A program made the position numbers and the translations under genes. A stretch of DNA of 64,000 nucleotides, taken from the NCBI GenBank assembly GCA_964609215.1, contig CAZSQZ010000001.1:248001-312000 (forward strand), in the 5' to 3' direction. The DNA is from JABDKJ01 sp964609215 (lineage in GTDB: Bacteria > Bacteroidota > Bacteroidia > Flavobacteriales_D > JABDKJ01). The notes below the pieces were generated by a model, which did not search any database, was not told where the DNA came from, and saw only the letters and a program-made list of their open reading frames with translations. Positions 61,301 to 64,000 of the stretch are shown one piece after another; within the stretch, counting starts at the first letter, position 1; the number at the start of each line of letters is the position of its first letter.

Positions 61301-62540
61301 TCCTAATTTCTCGGCTCCCGGGTTAGGGTTTATTGCAGGCTTTCAGGATGAAAACTATCCTTTTGAAGCCGCCAGAAGGGGATGGTTAATCGAAAATGAT
61401 AATTTGAACAATCAATTTGGAACTACATTTAATCAGACTTTGAACCTCAGGGCAAATCTCGAACCAATAAAGAACATGAGAATAGAGGTAACTGCAAATA
61501 GTACAAAAACCAATAATCTCAATGGTTTCTTCAGGTTCAATGAAAGTATAGAGGATTACGTACTGGACAGTCCATTAGAAACTGGAAGTTATACCGCTTC
61601 TACAATAACTTTAGGATCTGCCTTTGGCGACAAACTAGATGAAAATGGAAGTGCTGCCTTTGAACAGTTTTTAATTGATCGTCAAATGATTTCTAATAGA
61701 TTGGGAGATGCTAATCCTAATTCATTTATAGATCCTTCAAGCGATTTCTTTGATGGTTATGGAGATACTAATCAAGATGTTGTAATTCCTGCATTTATTG
61801 CTGCTTATAGCGGAAGAGATCCAAATTCTGTGCGTTTGGATGCTCTAAATCAAATACCATTACCAAACTGGCGAGTTACGTATGACGGTCTGTCTCGAAT
61901 TCCTTTATTCAAAGACCTTTTTAGATCAGTTACTATTAATCATGCGTATAGAAGCTCATATAGTGTTTCTACATATACTTCTAATCTGCTATTCCAATCT
62001 GACAATGATGGTAATCCAATAGCACGAGATATTAATGACAATTTTATTGCACAAAATCAAATTGATGGAATAGCTATTTCAGAGCAGTTTTCTCCTTTAA
62101 TCAATGTTGATGTGAAGCTCAGGAATAGTTTTGATGTGAAGCTGGAGTTAAGAAAATCGAGAAATCTTGCTTTAAGCCTGGCCAACCTTCAAGTTACTGA
62201 AAACAGAAGTGATGAATTAATAGCTGGTGTGGGTTACGTATTCGAGAAATTAAAAATTAAACTTGGAGGAAAGCCTTTTGAAAACGACCTAAGAGTAAGA
62301 GCCGATTTATCTATTAGAGACAACCTAACTATCACCAGAAGAGTGGTTGAAGATCAAGATCAACCAACTTCAGGACAAAAAGTACTGTCCATTAAAACAG
62401 CTGCCGATTACGAATTAAACAAACAATTGAACTTAAGGTTCTTCTACGATCATCAAATAACTGAGCCAAAAATCTCTCTATCCTTCCCAACCTCCAATAT
62501 CAACGCGGGTATTGCGCTCCGTTTTATATTAACCCAATAA
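55347..62540 (+). CDS. sprA: Cell-surface protein SprA, T9SS outer-membrane translocon
   Basis: At 2397 residues this matches SprA (Sov), the giant 36-strand barrel through which T9SS cargo crosses the outer membrane. The N-terminus has a signal peptide (KQFLGVLLIFISGDIIAHKD). Family-type segments include RPQGTAELSFGINRSKTENP, KLKLNTNYNTEAAFDFENKM, YSSESQFITKMVDRLP and SYIDDFEGSQSTIDIR. Many barrel strands follow, up to the C-terminal phenylalanine-rich end. A low-complexity charged insert (KDKDEDEKDKKKKEG) lies near residue 1930. The start is TTG, 2 nt after ruvA. The order ruvA-sprA-gcvH-vanZ-like is, as I recall, conserved in Flavobacteriia. Confidence 0.96.
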   Translation: MKNKLNLNIKQFLGVLLIFISGDIIAHKDYHYELLNTTLAVDSPEVELPYPISDTYTPFGNINLIDFNNPSNINSSIIYNPSTGQYSFFQNIGNYYYRNPATLSTEEYLQYNLNQTLTDNWQQITDEANSTDGEEGEELLEEWRPKLNIKSEVFDRIFGGDEIDIRPQGTAELSFGINRSKTENPRIPERQRSITTFDFNQKIQLNVIGNIGDKLKLNTNYNTEAAFDFENKMKLDYSGDEDEIIQRIEAGDVSLPLQNSLITGSQTLFGLKTELRFGRLTSTVLFSQERGQRKEIDVSGGAQTQDYDITCDNYEANKHYFLSHYFRQEYDRALASLPIVNSGVNITRIEVWVTNTRANFEENRNIVSFTDIGEDIPSNVLEGNINTDISLIDSPGNFPDNLQNSLYEQMSNDPGVRSFTGAAQALSGFGYQPAVHYEEVENARRLEQSEYTFNRQLGFISLNQSLNNDEVLAVAYQYTLNGQTFQVGEFSTDGIEPPNALLLKLLKATITNPNNPLWDLMMKNVYSLGAFQVNSENFRLNVWYNDPLQGVDIPFIPQDGVDQQPLIQTIGMDRIDQNTNPTPDGVFDYVDNAATNGGTINSRNGRVYFPVVEPFGAHLEQVLEDVGTDPAVINQIVYNQLYDSTKTAAIQLPELNRFRIRGSYQSASSDEISLNAINVPQGSVTVTAGGVQLTEGVDYQVDYNLGRVKILNQGLLEAQTPIRISLESNSLFSIQTKTLMGTRFDYEFSDNINLGATILNLTERPLTQKINFGNEPISNTIWGLDGNYSSESQFITKMVDRLPFLETKEKSTFTFSGEVAQLIPGHSRAITREGLSYIDDFEGSQSTIDIRNFAQWQLASTPQGQPDLFPEAQYVDSLIYGQNRAKFSWYVIDPIFFNENNGITLTGVEEEERSDHRMRRVLQEEVFPDRQLPTGTPGNIPTLDITYYPDERGPYNFSQDLVQTVDGELKLNNDHAENWGGIMRSLTTTDFEQANVEFIQFWLMDPFNSDSENNTGGELYFNIGNVSEDILRDSRKSFENGLPSDNNPTADTDTTNWAIIPTQQSIVNAFDNTTNSNALQDVGLDGMNDDQEAVLFADFVAGLPSNVQNELLNGVGPNGPDPAGDDFHYFRGSDYDNLGLNTLERYKDFNGVDGNSITTADSNEDFPTQGTTLPSTEDINQDQNLSKSESYFQYKVNLTPNLQIGQNYVTDIAERVAQTPSGSKPVRWYQFKIPIRDLSINGAKRVNGIQDFRSIRFIRMFMKGWSEEVTLRFARLELIRGEWRKFVDSLGEPGEGEGDEVGQTTFDISAVNIEENGSRSPINYVLPPGITREIDAGTANLRNLNEQSLALEVCNLQDGDARAAFRNVLVDMRAYKKLKMFIHAESSDENLFPLNDDDISVFVRLGTDFNQNYYEYEIPIKASPHGNSSVESVWPEENNMEIEFRDLQRIKTERNLTQFPINLEFIGNDGRNIIRVKGNPVLSAVKTIMIGVRNPRRENNPFSSVDDGLDKCFEVWVNELRLSDFDERGGWAAIARVSAQLADFGSVSVAGNYSTPGFGSIEKKVSERQRETIVGIDATSNLELGKFFPEKSGVKIPMYLGYSENVSTPQFDPLSPDIEYRDIEDDLTTPEREKRQNISKLRSINFTNVRKERSPDKKILYPWDISNFTFSYSYSETFLRDINTEFNNSRTYRGGLTYNYNPKPLEIKPFSKLPLVSKSKWLKLIKDVNLNLGPKQFSFRTDINRTYNESQARNNIDGFDFPPLAQYNKTFNWTRTYDLKYDLTKSLKLDFNANNRAIIDEPQGRVDRDFEDEFQAFKDTVWASIRNFGETTDYNHSINLTYNLPLDKFPLTDWVSVNTRYSGTYNWLRAPFSQDSLGNTIQNSRNMSVNGQFNFVNLYNKIGYLKDLNGSSRARGRTTGRGGSREEKDKDEDEKDKKKKEGNFKPHNEILKIAMALKNISLTFSQNEGTVLPGYAQRTNVLGMDPNFSAPGLGFIAGFQDENYPFEAARRGWLIENDNLNNQFGTTFNQTLNLRANLEPIKNMRIEVTANSTKTNNLNGFFRFNESIEDYVLDSPLETGSYTASTITLGSAFGDKLDENGSAAFEQFLIDRQMISNRLGDANPNSFIDPSSDFFDGYGDTNQDVVIPAFIAAYSGRDPNSVRLDALNQIPLPNWRVTYDGLSRIPLFKDLFRSVTINHAYRSSYSVSTYTSNLLFQSDNDGNPIARDINDNFIAQNQIDGIAISEQFSPLINVDVKLRNSFDVKLELRKSRNLALSLANLQVTENRSDELIAGVGYVFEKLKIKLGGKPFENDLRVRADLSIRDNLTITRRVVEDQDQPTSGQKVLSIKTAADYELNKQLNLRFFYDHQITEPKISLSFPTSNINAGIALRFILTQ

Positions 62541-62602
62541 TAATTTCAAATAGAATATAAAATTCAAGGAAATCTTATTTTATTTGGATTATAAATTTTA
62601 GT

Positions 62603-62980
62603 ATGAGCATACCTGAAAATTTGAAGTACAGTAAAGATCATGAATGGATCAGAGTTGAGGGCGATGAGGCCTATGTTGGAATTACTGAATTTGCTGCTGG
62701 AGAATTAGGAGACGTTGTCTACGTTGAAATAGATACTGTCGGTGAAGAGTTAGGACAAGATGAAGTATTCGGAACCGTTGAAGCGGTAAAAACCGTTTCC
62801 GACTTGTTTCTTCCTGTTTCAGGAACAATTTTAGAAATTAATCCCGCACTTGAAGATGAACCTTCATTGGTAAATTCAGATCCTTATAGAGAGGGATGGA
62901 TGGTAAAAATAAAAATGAGTAATCCTGCTGATTTAGATACTTTGATGGATACAGCAGGGTATGGAGAATTAGTGAATTAG
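62603..62980 (+). CDS. gcvH: Glycine cleavage system H protein
   Basis: This 125-residue lipoyl carrier shuttles the aminomethyl group between the P, T and L proteins. It has the N-terminal YSKDHEWIRVEGDEAYVGIT, GDVVYVE and the lipoylation site Lys63 in VEAVKTVSDLFLPVSG, followed by PYREGWMVKI. Length is normal. Its stop and the GTG start of the next gene share one base, so they are coupled. The other gcv genes are elsewhere. Confidence 0.97.
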   Translation: MSIPENLKYSKDHEWIRVEGDEAYVGITEFAAGELGDVVYVEIDTVGEELGQDEVFGTVEAVKTVSDLFLPVSGTILEINPALEDEPSLVNSDPYREGWMVKIKMSNPADLDTLMDTAGYGELVN

Positions 62981-63324
62981 TGCTTAGGTACTCTTTTTTC
63001 ATTTCTATTATCTGGGCTATTTTAATAGCTTTCCTAAGCTTAATGTCCGGTAAAAATTTACCGTCAATAGAGTTCGATTATATTGATAAAGTAGGCCATT
63101 TCACAGTTTACGCGATTTTGGCTTTTTTCGTTTATCATGCTGGAGTACAAGCTAAATATAAGGCTCCAATTCTAATGGCTATTGTGATTCCTATTGTTTA
63201 TGGAATACTGCTGGAATTTTTGCAAGATCAGCTAAGTGATGTTAGACATGCAGACTTCTATGATGCTCTTTTCAATGCGTTTGGAGCAATTTTTGTTGCT
63301 CTTGTTATGTTTTTAAGAAGATAG
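62980..63324 (+). CDS. VanZ-like membrane protein
   Basis: This 114-residue protein has four transmembrane segments (about 5-20, 36-52, 62-80 and 92-112) and the VanZ-type segments DKVGHFTVYAILAF and LLEFLQ with RHADFYDALFNAFGA. Its function in Bacteroidota is unknown; the teicoplanin-resistance association belongs to enterococci. The start is GTG, overlapping the gcvH stop by one base. Confidence 0.88.
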   Translation: MLRYSFFISIIWAILIAFLSLMSGKNLPSIEFDYIDKVGHFTVYAILAFFVYHAGVQAKYKAPILMAIVIPIVYGILLEFLQDQLSDVRHADFYDALFNAFGAIFVALVMFLRR

Positions 63325-63382
63325 ACCCGTTATTTTTTGCCAATAAATGTCAATTCTATCGTATTTATTTAAAGGAAAAATC

Positions 63383-63390
63383 TAAATTTA
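63383..63390 (+). promoter_or_regulatory. Possible promoter element for the terminal tonB gene
   Basis: TAAATTTA differs from TAnnTTTG only at the last base and lies 18 nt before the ATG at 63409. No -33 element is evident, so support is weak. Confidence 0.3.
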
Positions 63391-63408
63391 AGGCTCTAAA
63401 AATTTCAA

Positions 63409-64000
63409 ATGGAATTAAAGAAATCAAATTCAGCAAATCTTGAGAAAAACAAGATGTCAATATTTTTTACTGGACTCATGTTTGCCTTGGCTCTCTCCTT
63501 AGTCGGATGGGAATGGGCACAATTTGAGGCCAGAGATTTAGGAAATATTGTATTTGATGGGGACTTCTTGGAAGAGGAAGTCATTCAAAACAGTTTTCAA
63601 GTACCTCCTCCACCTCCACCACCACAACAACAGGCTCAAATATTAGAGATTGTTGAAGATGAAGAAGAAGTAGAGGAAGAATTGGAGCTTGATGACTTAG
63701 AGATTGATGAAGACACCGAAATTGAAGAAATTGAAGAGGAAGTAGAGGAAGTCGTTGAAGACAAGATTTTTACAGTGGTTGAGCAAAACCCTGAGTTTCC
63801 AGGCGGAATAGCTGAATTTCAAAAATATCTGAGCAAAAATATCCAGTATCCATCCCTTGCCAAGGAAGCAGGTATTTCAGGAACGGTATATGCAACATTT
63901 GTAGTTGGGAAAGACGGATCTATAAATGATGTTAAAATTCTTAGAGGAATTGGTGGGGGTTGTGATGAGGAAGCGGTAAAAAAATTGAAGAAAATGCCTA
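63409..64000 (+). CDS. tonB: Energy transducer TonB, 5' part
   Basis: The frame is open to the end of the window, giving the first 197 residues. A cytoplasmic N-terminus is followed by one transmembrane segment (about 17-36, SIFFTGLMFALALSLVGW). A proline run (QVPPPPPPPQQQ) and a strongly acidic Glu/Asp spacer come next. The TonB C-terminal domain then begins at about residue 125: QNPEFPGGIAEFQKYLSKNI, QYPSLAKEAGISGTVYATFV and DEEAVKKLKKMP. It couples ExbBD proton motive force to SusC-type receptors. It differs from the 18412 TonB-like protein, which lacks the proline run. The end of the domain is cut off by the window. Confidence 0.92.
   Translation, partial: MELKKSNSANLEKNKMSIFFTGLMFALALSLVGWEWAQFEARDLGNIVFDGDFLEEEVIQNSFQVPPPPPPPQQQAQILEIVEDEEEVEEELELDDLEIDEDTEIEEIEEEVEEVVEDKIFTVVEQNPEFPGGIAEFQKYLSKNIQYPSLAKEAGISGTVYATFVVGKDGSINDVKILRGIGGGCDEEAVKKLKKMP

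Noticed and set aside
1..64000. CRISPR arrays, insertion sequences, prophage or integrative element
   Set aside because: No regularly spaced repeats, transposase, integrase, phage gene, tRNA-associated direct repeats or composition shift were seen; gene content is core metabolism and envelope.

Overview
The window is a stretch of core chromosome from an AT-rich, gliding-type Bacteroidota. It probably belongs to Flavobacteriia or Cytophagia, but the sequence alone does not settle the class. The evidence is: type IX secretion (T9SS) core genes at both ends (porW/sprE and sprA); three cargo proteins with T9SS C-terminal sorting domains; a SusC/SusD pair; an ATP synthase operon with a His-rich, signal-peptide-bearing subunit a and no atpD/atpC; a sirtuin lacking zinc cysteines; promoters of the Bacteroidota form TAnnTTTG; and frequent TTG start codons. 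I see no rRNA, tRNA, CRISPR array, insertion sequence, phage gene or integrase.

Layout. 1-7.9 kb (+): the 3' end of porW/sprE, a bactofilin, two small membrane proteins (the second AtpZ-like), then atpB-E-F-H-A-G, ending in a strong bidirectional hairpin. 7.9-12.2 kb (-): an isolated SusC/SusD uptake pair. 12.4-20.1 kb (+): an orphan sensor kinase, enoyl-CoA hydratase, a polysaccharide flippase, an S9 peptidase, a TonB-like protein and an outer-membrane barrel. 20.1-21.9 kb (-): lepA. 22.0-24.8 kb (+): a small exported protein coupled to a T9SS cargo protein. 24.9-29.1 kb: metF (+) convergent with riboflavin synthase and a second large T9SS cargo protein (-). 29.3-35.9 kb (+): pdxA, DUF177, rpmF, fabH, accB, accC and a secreted FG-GAP/ASPIC protein. 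36.2-42.9 kb (-): a TetR-controlled RND efflux operon (tetR-tolC-MFP-RND) with a clear palindromic operator candidate. 43.0-45.7 kb (-): sensor kinase, response regulator, dut. 45.9-50.2 kb (-): a candidate 39-residue gene, the ligase-associated phosphoesterase PdeM, a small exported protein, the ligase-associated DEXH helicase and a 76-residue unknown. 50.4-64 kb: CBS-domain 'hemolysin', a PpiD/SurA-like isomerase (+), sirtuin (-), then ruvA-sprA-gcvH-vanZ-like and a truncated tonB (+).

How the parts work together. Energy conservation (ATP synthase), lipid precursor supply (fabH, accBC, enoyl-CoA hydratase), one-carbon and cofactor synthesis (metF, ribE, pdxA) and envelope functions share the window. 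The envelope set covers T9SS machinery and cargo, TonB/SusCD uptake, RND efflux, envelope chaperoning by PpiD and a flippase.

Nothing amounts to a clear new defence or mobile system. The observations most worth checking are: (i) a repeated terminator-adjacent module at the ends of two unrelated transcription units; (ii) a terminator hairpin embedded in the sirtuin coding sequence; (iii) three convergent gene pairs whose stop codons overlap by 4 nt; (iv) a likely 39-residue small protein; (v) several promoters so close to start codons that the mRNAs would be nearly leaderless. Several start codons were moved from the longest open frame on the basis of promoter position, signal peptides and family N-termini.
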